Made by a program: the position numbers and the translations under genes. This document shows positions 15,153 to 23,413 of a stretch of DNA of 33,606 bases, piece after piece; within the stretch, counting starts at the first letter, position 1; the number at the start of each line of letters is the position of its first letter. The notes below the pieces were generated by a model. The model worked only from the letters and a program-made list of their open reading frames with translations, was not told where the DNA came from and ran no database searches. The stretch covers positions 1 through 33,606 of the forward strand of contig JALVTE010000069.1 in assembly GCA_027024155.1 (NCBI GenBank), given 5' to 3'. The stretch comes from Campylobacteraceae bacterium. GTDB lineage: Bacteria; Campylobacterota; Campylobacteria; Campylobacterales; Sulfurovaceae.

Positions 15153-15410
15153 ATGTCCACAATAGAATTTACACAAGCAGAAAAAGATGTTTTGGCTAAT
15201 AAGATAAAAGCATATATGGCTAAGGAGTTAGATATAGAGGTGGGTCAGTTCGACGTAGAATTTATCTTAGAGTTCTTCTCTAAAGAGATTGGTAGCTACC
15301 ATTATAGCAAAGGGCTAAAAGATGCCCAAGAGATTTTTTTAAACAGAGTAGATAACATAACAGATGCAATTTACGAGCTAGAAGTACCTACAGAATTTTT
15401 GGGAAAATAA
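15153..15410 (+). CDS. DUF2164 family protein
   Basis: This 85-residue acidic protein matches the DUF2164 pattern: an N-terminal helix, E-L-D-I-E-V-G-Q-F-D in the middle, and a YHYSKGLKDA segment after ILEFFSKEIG. The biochemical role of the family is unknown. It stands alone, with a TATAAT -10 at 15119-15124 and a weak AAAGG site. It lies between the broken toxin-antitoxin pair and the HipB-STAND-HipA operon. Confidence 0.8.
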   Translation: MSTIEFTQAEKDVLANKIKAYMAKELDIEVGQFDVEFILEFFSKEIGSYHYSKGLKDAQEIFLNRVDNITDAIYELEVPTEFLGK

Positions 15411-15429
15411 TATTTAACTTATAAGGAAA

Positions 15430-15452
15430 ATAGCTAATATATTAGCTATAAT
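15430..15452 (+). promoter_or_regulatory. Promoter -10 with perfect 20-bp palindromic operator of the HTH-STAND-HipA operon
   Basis: Bases 15430-15449 are a perfect palindrome of 20 bp, ATAGCTAATATATTAGCTAT. Its right end overlaps the -10 box TATAAT (15447-15452). A dimeric HTH protein bound here would block transcription. The first gene downstream encodes an XRE-type HTH protein, so autorepression as in hipBA operons is the natural reading. The gene start at 15480 follows an AGGG ribosome site (15471-15474). Confidence 0.75.
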
Positions 15453-15479
15453 AGGTATAAATATATCAAAAGGGATAAT

Positions 15480-15770
15480 ATGTTATCTTTTTTACCACCA
15501 ACTCCATTGGAAGTTATGGAAAATTTAAAAACAAATTTTAGACAAAGAAGAAAAGCATTAGGTTATACTCAAGAAGAATTAGCGATTCGTTCTGGCGTAA
15601 GTCTAGGTACACTAAAACGATTTGAGAGAACAGGATATATATCTTTGGAATCGTTGTTGAAATTGGCTTTGGTTTTAGAGTGTTTGAATGAATTTGTTTC
15701 TTTGTGCAATACAAAAGAAGAAAACTATGAGAGTATAAATGAGTTACTTAGTGAAGTTAAAAAAGGATGA
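15480..15770 (+). CDS. XRE-family HTH regulator, HipB-like
   Basis: This 96-residue protein has a short N-terminal extension, an XRE helix-turn-helix (about 17-70, with LGYTQEELAIRSGVSLGTLK) and a helical tail. The form, with a 'R.G.S..T..RFE..G' recognition helix, is common in HipB-type antitoxins encoded beside HipA kinases. It is the first gene of a three-gene operon; the next gene starts 6 bases after its stop. It probably binds the palindrome over the promoter and may hold the HipA-like kinase inactive. The unusual point is that the kinase gene is not next but 2.6 kb away, behind a nuclease-STAND gene. Confidence 0.87.
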   Translation: MLSFLPPTPLEVMENLKTNFRQRRKALGYTQEELAIRSGVSLGTLKRFERTGYISLESLLKLALVLECLNEFVSLCNTKEENYESINELLSEVKKG

Positions 15771-15776
15771 TATATT

Positions 15777-18404
15777 ATGAATGATTACGACTTTTCAACA
15801 CTAAATGACAAAGAATTTGAAAATCTAACTATTGATTTGATTTCAAGAGATAGGGGTAAAAGATTTGAAAGATTTAAAGCAGGTCGTGATGGTGGTATTG
15901 ATGGGCGTTATTATGGAGAAGATGGAAAAGAAGAGATTATACAGTGTAAACATTATTTAAAAACAGGTAATAGTGGTTTAATCTCTTCTCTTAAAAAGAA
16001 AAATAATGGTAAAAATGAAGTTGATAAAGTAAAAATATTAAATCCTGAAAAATATATTTTTGTAACTTCTTTACCTTTATCTGCAACCAATAAAAAAGAG
16101 ATTAAAGAACTTTTTGAACCATATATAAAAAGTGATAGTGATATTTATGGACAAGAAGATTTAAATGACCTTTTAAAAGCAAATCCTGATATTGAAGAGA
16201 AGTATTATAAATTATGGATTAGTAGTACAACCGTTTTACAACGAATTTTCAATAATGCAATTAAGAGTAGAAGTGAATTTCTACTTGATGAAATAAAAGA
16301 GAAGATTAAATATTATGTTATTACTGAAAATCATAATAAAGCCATTAAAAAACTTGAAGAGTCACATACAATTATAATTGCAGGAGAACCTGGAATTGGT
16401 AAAACTACTTTAGCTGAACAGATTTCTCTGTATTATATTGAAAAAGGGTTTAAATTTTGTGTTATAGCAAAGGATATTAGTGAAGCAGAAGCTATTTTTG
16501 AAAGAGATAAAAAACAGATTTTCTATTTTGATGATTTTTTAGGAAGTAACTATTTAAATGCTTTAGAAGCTCATACTGATTCTCATATTATGCAATTTAT
16601 TACAAGTATTAAAAAAGATAAAGATAAACGGTTTATTTTAACAAGTAGAACCAATATTTTTAATCAAAGTATTTTATCGAGTGATGAATTTAGAACTAAA
16701 AAACTTGATAGTGATGAGTTTATTATTACGGTTGATGAGCTAACCGAAATAAATAAGGCTAAGATTTTATATAATCATTTATGGCATAGTAATTTAAGTG
16801 AAGAGTATATTGATGAACTTTATAAGGATAAACGCTATAAAGAGATAATTAAACATAAAAATTTTAATCCTCGATTGATTGAGTTTATTACAGATATAGA
16901 TAGAATTAGATCTAATTCAGCCACAACTTATTGGCAAGATATTCAAAATAATTTAGATAATCCTCGTGAAATATGGGCAAATACTTTTGATAGACAAAGC
17001 GATGAATATATCCGAAATATTGTTTCATTAGTTGTTTTTAATGGTAATAGTATTGAAGAAGAGGAGTTGAAAGAGGCTTATTATAGATTAAATAATTTGA
17101 TGGATTTACAAAACAGTTCACATACTTCTAAGGAGTTTGATAATGTTATAGAGGAAACTGTTAAATACTTTTTAAATAGAAGATTAAGAGATAATGAAGT
17201 TGAATATTCTCTTTTTAATCCATCTATTGCAGATTATGTTATAAATAAATATATAAAAAATAAAAGAATGTTATCTGATGTTTTTTCCTCTTTATCCACA
17301 AATGAAAGTTTAGAACTTTTAGAAAGTTTAAAAGATAAAATAAAATATAATGAGATAGTAAATCAACTATATATTAATTTAGATATTGATTTTTTTATAA
17401 ATAAACTTGGTATTTTAAGTAGATTTCTTTATTTAATAGATGTAACTGTAGACAAAAAACGATTTTACAATACTTATAAAGAGATAACTTTTATAGAAAA
17501 ATTTAACAAAAAATTTGATTTAAACTTTAATCTTAATAGGCTATTAAAATTTTATAGATTAATTGATGAAAAAAGTTATATAGATAATTATATTGATTTT
17601 CCTTTATTAACAATTAATGATTTATATGAATTAAAAAAATTATATAAAAATAATAAAGAAGTGTATATAAAAAATATAAGTAACATATATGCCTCTTTTG
17701 AGATTGAAGATGCAGTAAATAAGGTAAATTATATAAGTAAACTCTTCTATTTAATTGATATTCCACTAGCTAAAAATAAGATTATTAATTCCTACCAAAA
17801 AGAAATAAATAAAATATATAATGCAGGAAAAGATGTCCCAGATGGATATAGCATTTCTATTTCTATTCAAAAATCAGATGCTTTTATTTTATCATTACTT
17901 AATAATTTATCATCTACTACATCAACTATAAATAAGTTTATTGAGTTAATAGAGTATCTTGAAGATTATAAAAATAAATATGAATTTAATTTTTCCAAAT
18001 GTAAAAAATATATAAAAGAAAAATTAAATATTGCTATATCAGATTACATTGAAAGACAATTAAACAATTTAAAAATATTAAAAATAGAAGATGTGGAGTT
18101 TACATATGAATATGAAAATCATATTGGTCATAATAGTAATGGTGAACCTGAATTTGAATGGAAAGATAGTGACAGACCAATAGTAGAAAACTTTGATTAT
18201 TATATAGATGAATTATTAGAGGATATTAATGCGTCTGAATATATTGATTTTGATAAAGTAAAAGAGGATATTGATATAAGTGATATAAAATCTGATTTGG
18301 AATTTGAATATCAAGAATCATTAAATTTAGATTATCTCTCAACGGATAAAAGTTATACAGATAATATGGATGATTTATTTTATAGGGAAAATAATGATAA
18401 TTAA
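15777..18404 (+). CDS. Mrr-type restriction endonuclease-STAND NTPase fusion (nSTAND3-like), putative defence effector
   Basis: This is an 875-residue protein. Residues 1-120 match Mrr_cat (PD-(D/E)xK) nucleases: F14-E15, then GRDGGIDG with D42, then QCK with Q56 and K58. From about 185 there is a P-loop NTPase with Walker A GEPGIGKT (203-210), Walker B FYFDDFLG (D252, D253), sensor segment ILTSRTN (287-293), and NPRLIEFIT (364-372). This order is typical of the nSTAND3 type. The remaining 450 residues are helical and may be the sensor. Such nuclease-STAND proteins (compare the Avs group) bind a phage component, oligomerise and cut DNA. The gene is very AT-rich and overlaps the following hipA-like gene by 11 bases. 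The domain call is firm, the defence role inferred. Confidence 0.88.
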   Translation: MNDYDFSTLNDKEFENLTIDLISRDRGKRFERFKAGRDGGIDGRYYGEDGKEEIIQCKHYLKTGNSGLISSLKKKNNGKNEVDKVKILNPEKYIFVTSLPLSATNKKEIKELFEPYIKSDSDIYGQEDLNDLLKANPDIEEKYYKLWISSTTVLQRIFNNAIKSRSEFLLDEIKEKIKYYVITENHNKAIKKLEESHTIIIAGEPGIGKTTLAEQISLYYIEKGFKFCVIAKDISEAEAIFERDKKQIFYFDDFLGSNYLNALEAHTDSHIMQFITSIKKDKDKRFILTSRTNIFNQSILSSDEFRTKKLDSDEFIITVDELTEINKAKILYNHLWHSNLSEEYIDELYKDKRYKEIIKHKNFNPRLIEFITDIDRIRSNSATTYWQDIQNNLDNPREIWANTFDRQSDEYIRNIVSLVVFNGNSIEEEELKEAYYRLNNLMDLQNSSHTSKEFDNVIEETVKYFLNRRLRDNEVEYSLFNPSIADYVINKYIKNKRMLSDVFSSLSTNESLELLESLKDKIKYNEIVNQLYINLDIDFFINKLGILSRFLYLIDVTVDKKRFYNTYKEITFIEKFNKKFDLNFNLNRLLKFYRLIDEKSYIDNYIDFPLLTINDLYELKKLYKNNKEVYIKNISNIYASFEIEDAVNKVNYISKLFYLIDIPLAKNKIINSYQKEINKIYNAGKDVPDGYSISISIQKSDAFILSLLNNLSSTTSTINKFIELIEYLEDYKNKYEFNFSKCKKYIKEKLNIAISDYIERQLNNLKILKIEDVEFTYEYENHIGHNSNGEPEFEWKDSDRPIVENFDYYIDELLEDINASEYIDFDKVKEDIDISDIKSDLEFEYQESLNLDYLSTDKSYTDNMDDLFYRENNDN

Positions 18405-19608
18405 CCTAAATATATATCTATTACAACAAAAAATAAGAAAAATAGGAACTCTAGCCCAAAAAGATAAAAAAATCTATTTCGAATACAACAAAGAGTTCTT
18501 AAATTCGGGCTTAGAGATTTCACCTTACAAACTGCCTTTAAAATCTGGTGTTTTTAGATGTGATGATGATACTTTCGAAGGGCTTTGGGGTGTTTTTGCG
18601 GATTCTTTGCCGGATGGTTGGGGGAAGTTGCTTGTGGATAGGCATTTGGCAAAGTTGGGGATTAATTATCGTGCTGTTTCTCCTTTGGACAGGCTGGCTA
18701 TTGTTGGCAATAATGGAATGGGGGCTTTGAGTTATGAACCTGCAAATGAGGTTAAAAGTGAGTTTGAAGAGATAATTTTAGATGATTTAGCTGTTAGTTC
18801 ACAAAATATTTTAGAGGGGAGCAGTGATTATCTACTTGATAAATTATTAAATTTAAGCGGGTCTTCTGCTGGGGCTAGACCGAAAGTCTTAGTTCAGCTT
18901 AGCAATGATTTAAAACAGGTTATGCATGGCAAAAAAGAGTTGCAAAATGGTTTTAGCCATTGGATGGTAAAGTTTGCTTCTAGTATGGACAGCAGGGATA
19001 TTGGAGCGATTGAGTATGCTTATTCTCTAATGGCAAAAGAAGCAGGGCTTGATATGCCAAAGACTGCTTTGCTAGAGGGTAAAAGAGGGCGGTATTTTGC
19101 TATAAAAAGGTTTGATAGAATAGGGGATAAAAGAGTACATATGCATTCAGTTTCGGGATTGATACATACCGATTTTAGGTACCCGACACTTGATTATGAT
19201 GATTTGCTGAAACTGACTATGCATTTGACTAAAAGTATACAAGAGGTTAAAAAGGTGTTTAGGCTGGCTTGTTTTAATCTTTTTAGCCATAATCGTGATG
19301 ACCATGCAAAGAATTTTTCGTTTTTAATGGATGAAAAAGGGGTTTGGAGATTTTCGCCTGCCTATGATATTACTTTTTCTAGCGGACCTGGGGGAGAGCA
19401 TAGCACAATGTATTTGGGTGAAGGTAGAAACCCAACGATAGAACATCTTGGAAAGCTTGGGAAAAAGTATGGTATAAAAGAGTATGATAAAATTATTGAT
19501 GAAGTTAAAGGAGCAATAGATAATTGGAGCTACTTTGCAAAAGAGGCTGATGTAATGAAGATAAGTAGAGATGAAATTGAAAAAGTTTTAAAAATGCTTT
19601 ACCAATAA
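18394..19608 (+). CDS. HipA-like serine/threonine kinase
   Basis: This 404-residue protein has the complete HipA layout. The N-terminal domain includes FADSLPDGWGKLL (68-80). The glycine-rich loop is GSSAGARPK (156-164), with S157 at the position of the autophosphorylated serine of E. coli HipA. K193 is the probable ATP lysine, the catalytic loop is HNRDDHAKNF (299-308), and AYD ends at D325. I chose ATG 18394 because AGGGAA precedes it and the protein then begins like other HipAs; an ATG at 18370 lies further inside the previous gene. The overlap with the STAND gene shows translational coupling. It shares little with the HipA at 7342-8529 beyond motifs, so this is not a recent duplicate. Confidence 0.92.
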   Translation: MIINLNIYLLQQKIRKIGTLAQKDKKIYFEYNKEFLNSGLEISPYKLPLKSGVFRCDDDTFEGLWGVFADSLPDGWGKLLVDRHLAKLGINYRAVSPLDRLAIVGNNGMGALSYEPANEVKSEFEEIILDDLAVSSQNILEGSSDYLLDKLLNLSGSSAGARPKVLVQLSNDLKQVMHGKKELQNGFSHWMVKFASSMDSRDIGAIEYAYSLMAKEAGLDMPKTALLEGKRGRYFAIKRFDRIGDKRVHMHSVSGLIHTDFRYPTLDYDDLLKLTMHLTKSIQEVKKVFRLACFNLFSHNRDDHAKNFSFLMDEKGVWRFSPAYDITFSSGPGGEHSTMYLGEGRNPTIEHLGKLGKKYGIKEYDKIIDEVKGAIDNWSYFAKEADVMKISRDEIEKVLKMLYQ

Positions 19609-19715
19609 ACCAATATACAAATAACCAATCCACCAACCCCTCCAACTTTTCAACCGTGTTTTAACCTCTTTTAGATAAAATATCGGGTTAAATGGTTTAA
19701 GGAGAATTATATAAA

Positions 19716-20630
19716 ATGAATGAAGCTAAATATATTTGGATGGATGGTGAGTTGAAGCCTTGGGGGGATGCTAAGGTTCATATTTTGACTCATACTTTGC
19801 ATTATGGGAATGCTGTTTTTGAGGGTACTAGAGCGTACCAAACAGAAAAGGGTTTGGCGATTTTTAAGTTAGAAGAGCATGTAAAGAGACTTTATAACTC
19901 GGCTAAGATTGTTGCTATTACTCCAAATAGAGAGTACCAAGAGGTTTATGATGCTCATATAGAGTTATTAAAGGCTAACGACTTTAAAGAGAATGTTTAT
20001 ATTAGACCGCTTATCTATTTAGGGTATGGTGTTATGGGGTTGTATCATAAAAATGCACCTGTAAATACGGCTATTGCTGCTTGGGAGTGGGGTGCATATT
20101 TAGGTGATGAAGGTTTAGAGAATGGTATTAAGTGTTGCACATCTTCTATTACTAGAAACCCTAACCGTTCTACTTTTGGTAAGGCTAAGGCGGCTGCGAA
20201 CTATTTAAATAGCCAAATGGCTAAGTTTGAAGCGGTAGAAAATGGCTTTGATGAAGCATTGATGCTTGATGAAAATGCATTTATTGCTGAGGGAACTGGT
20301 GAGTGTATATTTATTGTTAGAGATGGCAAGCTTGTTAGTCCTCCGAACGATAATTCGCTAGAGTCTATTACGCAGGCTACTGTTTTAGAGTTGGCTAAAG
20401 ATATGGGTATTGAAATCGAGAGAAGAAATATTACAAGAGATGAGATTTATATTGCTGATGAGCTATTCTTAACAGGAACAGCAGCAGAGGTTACACCTGT
20501 AAATTCGCTTGACCATAGAGTAATTGGAAATGGCAAAAGAGGAGAACTTACAAAGAAATTACAAGAGGCGTATTTTGATGTAGTTTATGGAAGAAACCCT
20601 AAATATGAGCACTATTTAACCTATATATAA
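19716..20630 (+). CDS. ilvE: Branched-chain amino acid aminotransferase
   Basis: This is a 304-residue fold-type IV PLP enzyme. The N-terminus has HTLHYGNAVFEGTRAY, the Schiff-base lysine is K158 in FGKAKAAANYLNSQ, and EALMLDENAFIAEGTGE follows. It transfers the amino group between glutamate and the keto acids of Leu, Ile and Val. The spacing and EGTR motif favour IlvE over D-amino-acid transaminase. The gene has its own AAGGAG ribosome site and a TAAAAT-type -10, and ends before a strong hairpin. Confidence 0.94.
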   Translation: MNEAKYIWMDGELKPWGDAKVHILTHTLHYGNAVFEGTRAYQTEKGLAIFKLEEHVKRLYNSAKIVAITPNREYQEVYDAHIELLKANDFKENVYIRPLIYLGYGVMGLYHKNAPVNTAIAAWEWGAYLGDEGLENGIKCCTSSITRNPNRSTFGKAKAAANYLNSQMAKFEAVENGFDEALMLDENAFIAEGTGECIFIVRDGKLVSPPNDNSLESITQATVLELAKDMGIEIERRNITRDEIYIADELFLTGTAAEVTPVNSLDHRVIGNGKRGELTKKLQEAYFDVVYGRNPKYEHYLTYI

Positions 20631-20632
20631 GC

Positions 20633-20666
20633 TAAAGTTGTGCATTTTATATGGTGCACAACTTTA
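20633..20666 (+). terminator. Probable terminator hairpin after ilvE
   Basis: A perfect 12-bp stem, 20633-20644 (TAAAGTTGTGCA) paired with 20655-20666, has a 10-base loop and begins 3 bases after the ilvE stop. An AT-rich but not uniform T tract follows, so termination may be partial. Confidence 0.65.
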
Positions 20667-20681
20667 TAATTAAAGATGCCC

Positions 20682-20748
20682 TGCATTGCCATTAAGTTAA
20701 GAGTTTTAACTCCATAAAATACATAAAGCTTAACTTAATGGCATTGTA
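20682..20748. repeat. Palindromic intergenic repeat (ATTAAGTTAAG family)
   Basis: GCCATTAAGTTAAG (20688-20701) and CTTAACTTAATGGC (20729-20742) are exact inverted copies of 14 bp, extended with a few mismatches outward, around a 27-base centre. It sits directly upstream of the SPFH gene; a TATAAT at 20756-20761 follows. This is the shortest, centre-poor version of the element also seen at 4.75, 22.6 and 33.4 kb. Confidence 0.75.
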
Positions 20749-20755
20749 AGGAACC

Positions 20756-20789
20756 TATAATTGCATTGAAAGTATTAATTTTAAGGAGG
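20756..20789 (+). promoter_or_regulatory. -10 box and strong Shine-Dalgarno of the SPFH gene
   Basis: TATAAT (20756-20761) is followed by AAGGAGG (20783-20789), an ideal ribosome site 4 bases before the ATG at 20794. The -35 region would fall inside the right arm of the palindromic repeat. Confidence 0.5.
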
Positions 20790-20793
20790 CGTA

Positions 20794-21897
20794 ATGCCAG
20801 CAGATATGAATGACTATTTTAAGAAGAGAAAACCAAATAGAGAACCAAACAATAGTGGTAATGGAAATAGCAACGGAGGCTCTAACTTTGAAAACCCTTT
20901 TGGAGGTTCTAATATGGGTGGAAAAGGAATTACTACTTTAGTAATTATTGCTATTGTTGCGATTGCTCTATTTGTTTTGAAACCATTTACTATTATAAAT
21001 TCTGGAGAGGTTGGTATAAAAGTTACTACTGGTAAGTTTGAAAAGACTCCGTTAGAGCCAGGATTACACTTTTATATTCCGATTTTTGAGAAAATTATAC
21101 CTGTAAATGTGCGTGTGCGTATGATTACATATAGTAATGAAAATAAGCGTGATATTAGTGATGGTAATTCAAGATACGAGGGTGGATTGAAGAGAAACCC
21201 TGCAATTAGAGTTATGGATAGCAGAGGATTAGATGTAGATATTGACTTAGCTGTTCAGTACCATTTAAGAGCAGAAGCGGCACCTGAGACTATTGCTACG
21301 TGGGGTACAGCTTGGGAAGATAAAATTATCAATACAAAAGTGCGTGAAATTGTGCGCGATGTTATTGGTAGATATGCAGCTGAGAATTTGCCACAGAAAA
21401 GAGAAGAGATTGCTAAAGAGATTCAGCAACAACTTATAGATAGAGTAAATGCTCTAAAAGGTAAGCCTGTTGTTGTTGATGCAGTAAATTTAAGAAATAT
21501 ATCATTACCACAAAAGATTAAAGCTAAAATAGAAGAGTTACAAGCAGAGAAGCAAAATGTTATGATTGCCGAGCAACAAAAAGAGCGTGCAAAAAGAGAA
21601 GCAGAGAGAAAAGCAGAGATTGCTAAAGGTGAGGCCGAGAAGAAGAGAATCGAAGCTCAGGGACATGCGGATAAGATTAGAATCGAAGCTGATTCTCAGG
21701 CTAAGGCGAATAAATTGATTTCTGACTCTTTAACAGATAAATTATTGCAACTTAAACAGATTCAGACACAAAATGCATTTAACGAAGCTTTAAAAGTAAA
21801 CAAAGATGCAAAGATTTTCTTAACACCTGGTGGGGCTGTTCCAAATATTTGGATAGACTCTAAAGATAAGCAAAAAGTAACAACAACGAGTAATTAA
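20794..21897 (+). CDS. SPFH/Band 7 (prohibitin-type) membrane protein
   Basis: This 367-residue protein has a Gly/Asn-rich N-terminus and one membrane segment (about 46-63). A band-7 domain follows, beginning [26 protein letters not shown], and then a long Lys/Glu/Ala-rich coiled coil (about 255-325). It resembles prohibitins and HflK/HflC, which form large rings at the inner membrane, organise lipid domains and, in E. coli, modulate FtsH. There is only one SPFH gene here rather than an HflKC pair. hisIE starts 1 base after the stop, so cotranscription is likely though no functional link is evident. Confidence 0.88.
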   Translation: MPADMNDYFKKRKPNREPNNSGNGNSNGGSNFENPFGGSNMGGKGITTLVIIAIVAIALFVLKPFTIINSGEVGIKVTTGKFEKTPLEPGLHFYIPIFEKIIPVNVRVRMITYSNENKRDISDGNSRYEGGLKRNPAIRVMDSRGLDVDIDLAVQYHLRAEAAPETIATWGTAWEDKIINTKVREIVRDVIGRYAAENLPQKREEIAKEIQQQLIDRVNALKGKPVVVDAVNLRNISLPQKIKAKIEELQAEKQNVMIAEQQKERAKREAERKAEIAKGEAEKKRIEAQGHADKIRIEADSQAKANKLISDSLTDKLLQLKQIQTQNAFNEALKVNKDAKIFLTPGGAVPNIWIDSKDKQKVTTTSN

Positions 21898-21898
21898 T

Positions 21899-22570
21899 AT
21901 GCAGATAGATTGGAGTAAACATGAACTTTTGCCAGCGATTGCACAAGATGCAACAACTGGCGATGTTCTGATGTTGGCATATATGAATAAAGAGGCTTAC
22001 GAACTTACTTTGGCAACTGGTTTTGCACACTACTTTAGTCGCTCGAAACAACGCATTTGGAAAAAAGGCGAAGAGAGTGGACATACACAAAAGGTAAAAG
22101 ATTTACTTATAGATTGTGATGCTGATACTATTTTAATGAAAGTAGAGCAAGAGGGTGTAGCGTGCCATACTGGTAGAAAAAGTTGCTTCTTTACTTCAGT
22201 AACTCAAGGCATTGAGGTACTAGCAAAAGAGGTAAATGTTGAAGATAAATATAGTGTGGTAGATGTATTGTATCATACTATTTTGGAACGTAAAAATGAC
22301 AATAGTAAGAAGTCGTGGACTAAAAAGTTGCTAAACGATAAAGAGTTGCTTCTTAGTAAAATAAGAGAAGAGGCAGACGAAGTTTGCGTAGCTATTAACG
22401 AAGAGAGCGATGAGCAAGTAATATACGAAAGTGCCGATTTACTATACCATACACTTGTAGGTTTAGGTTATCGCAATGTTAGCCCTGATAGAGTAAAACA
22501 AGAGCTAGCTAGACGCTTTGGAATGAGCGGAATAGAAGAGAAAGAGAGCAGAGGGGATAAAAAAGCTTAG
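21899..22570 (+). CDS. hisIE: Bifunctional phosphoribosyl-AMP cyclohydrolase / phosphoribosyl-ATP pyrophosphatase HisIE
   Basis: This is a 223-residue fusion. The HisI half (1-110) has [18 protein letters not shown], an acidic DCDAD zinc/magnesium motif, and [11 protein letters not shown]. The HisE half (about 120-210) has the MazG-like EEADEVCVA pattern and ESADLLYH. It carries out the second and third steps of histidine synthesis, removing pyrophosphate from phosphoribosyl-ATP and opening the adenine ring. The remaining his genes are not in this window. It follows the SPFH gene without a gap. Confidence 0.95.
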   Translation: MQIDWSKHELLPAIAQDATTGDVLMLAYMNKEAYELTLATGFAHYFSRSKQRIWKKGEESGHTQKVKDLLIDCDADTILMKVEQEGVACHTGRKSCFFTSVTQGIEVLAKEVNVEDKYSVVDVLYHTILERKNDNSKKSWTKKLLNDKELLLSKIREEADEVCVAINEESDEQVIYESADLLYHTLVGLGYRNVSPDRVKQELARRFGMSGIEEKESRGDKKA

Positions 22571-22629
22571 AGCTTAGAGCAAATACAGTAGCTTCATATT
22601 TATAAGCTTTAGGGATAAAGTTCAATATT

Positions 22630-22845
22630 ATTAAGTTAAGGTTTTATATAGATAAAATGGTATGCTATAAAACAATGCCATCTCTGTCATTCTGAGCGGA
22701 TGCGAAGAATCTAGTTTAAACCGCTGTAAAGCTAAGAGTTATATCAGCTTTTTAAGTTAGATTCTTCGCATCCGCTTAGAATGACGGCGATTGTAAGCTT
22801 TAAAATTACTACAATTTATGGAACTAAATTTATTAACTTAATGGC
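22630..22845. repeat. Nested miniature element with two layers of inverted repeats
   Basis: The outer layer is ATTAAGTTAAG (22630-22640) with TTAACTTAATGGC (22833-22845) inverted. The inner layer is a 28-bp inverted repeat, 22686-22713 and 22758-22785, pairing at 27 of 28 positions. Its arms contain GTCATTCTGAGCGGATGCG. The inner loop is 44 bases. As RNA it would form a long hairpin downstream of hisIE. No coding content is credible. A related half-arm occurs at about 23537-23566. The rest of the spacer, 22846-22981, is T-rich upstream DNA of the next gene. Confidence 0.8.
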
Positions 22846-22981
22846 TTTAGAGGTAAATTTTAAAGTTTATAAAACTATCTACGACTATCTAATACACAGT
22901 AAAATAAATATGAAAAAAATCTATTTTTTACTTAATTTGTCTTTTTTTACTCAATTTCTTTACTTTTTAATATTAATATTG

Positions 22982-22987
22982 TATAAT
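22982..22987 (+). promoter_or_regulatory. -10 box of the small exported protein gene
   Basis: A perfect TATAAT lies 30 bases before the ATG at 23018, preceded by alternating T-rich tracts (about 22920-22975). This is the usual look of sigma70 promoters in Campylobacterota, where T periodicity replaces a strong -35. Confidence 0.6.
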
Positions 22988-23017
22988 ATTATAAAATATC
23001 TTTTTAGGGGTATAGTT

Positions 23018-23413
23018 ATGAAAAATTTAAAGTTATTAACATTAGCATTTATTTCGGCTACTGTTTTATCAGCTAAGCCAGCTGTAATGGGTGGTATTAC
23101 TTATAATTTTGGTGGTAGTAGCAGTGGTGCTGAGGGTGCAGGTGCTACTATTAAGGTACTCTCTAGTGGAGAAGATAAAAAACCTGTTGTTGCAGCTGGT
23201 CTTAGTTATTTTCCGTGGGCAAAACAAGATAAAAAATTTGGTTTAGATGTTAGTGCTGGATATAATATTAAAAATACCGCTGTAATGGGTGGTTGGGATT
23301 TTTTAAAAAATCAACCAACTGTATCTTTAGGTTATAACAAAGAGATTTCTACTAGCAGTAATGATGGCAAATATGCAGGTATTCAAGATGCTGTATGTAG
23401 CCACGGAAAATAG
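23018..23413 (+). CDS. Small exported protein, possibly outer-membrane or beta-rich
   Basis: This 131-residue protein of unknown function begins with a clear signal peptide: MKNLK, a hydrophobic core to about 17, and probable cleavage after VLSA. The mature part is Gly/Ser-rich with alternating hydrophobic positions. It has two AVMGG boxes (VMGGITYNFGG early, VMGGWDFLKNQP late) and repeated GLSYF/GYNI/GYNK strands, suggesting a small beta-sheet or barrel fragment. I chose ATG 23018 because an AGGGG site and TATAAT precede it. An open frame running back to 22781 begins inside the inverted repeat and is not credible. A terminator-like hairpin follows. Confidence 0.7.
   Translation: MKNLKLLTLAFISATVLSAKPAVMGGITYNFGGSSSGAEGAGATIKVLSSGEDKKPVVAAGLSYFPWAKQDKKFGLDVSAGYNIKNTAVMGGWDFLKNQPTVSLGYNKEISTSSNDGKYAGIQDAVCSHGK

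Noticed and set aside
18370-18393. Earlier ATG for the HipA-like kinase
   Set aside because: AGGGAA precedes ATG 18394, and the protein from that point begins like other HipA proteins.
14632-19608. Integrative island or prophage
   Set aside because: The accessory content suggests transfer, but no integrase, transposase, tRNA-end duplication or phage structural gene is present at either edge.
18394-19608. Recent duplication of the HipA gene at 7342-8529
   Set aside because: Only the catalytic motifs match; loop sequences (AIAGVQPK against GSSAGARPK), N-terminal domains and gene order differ.
22781-23017. N-terminal 79-residue extension of the small exported protein
   Set aside because: It starts inside the right arm of the 28-bp inverted repeat, crosses promoter-like T-rich DNA and a TATAAT, and precedes a textbook signal peptide with its own ribosome site at 23018.
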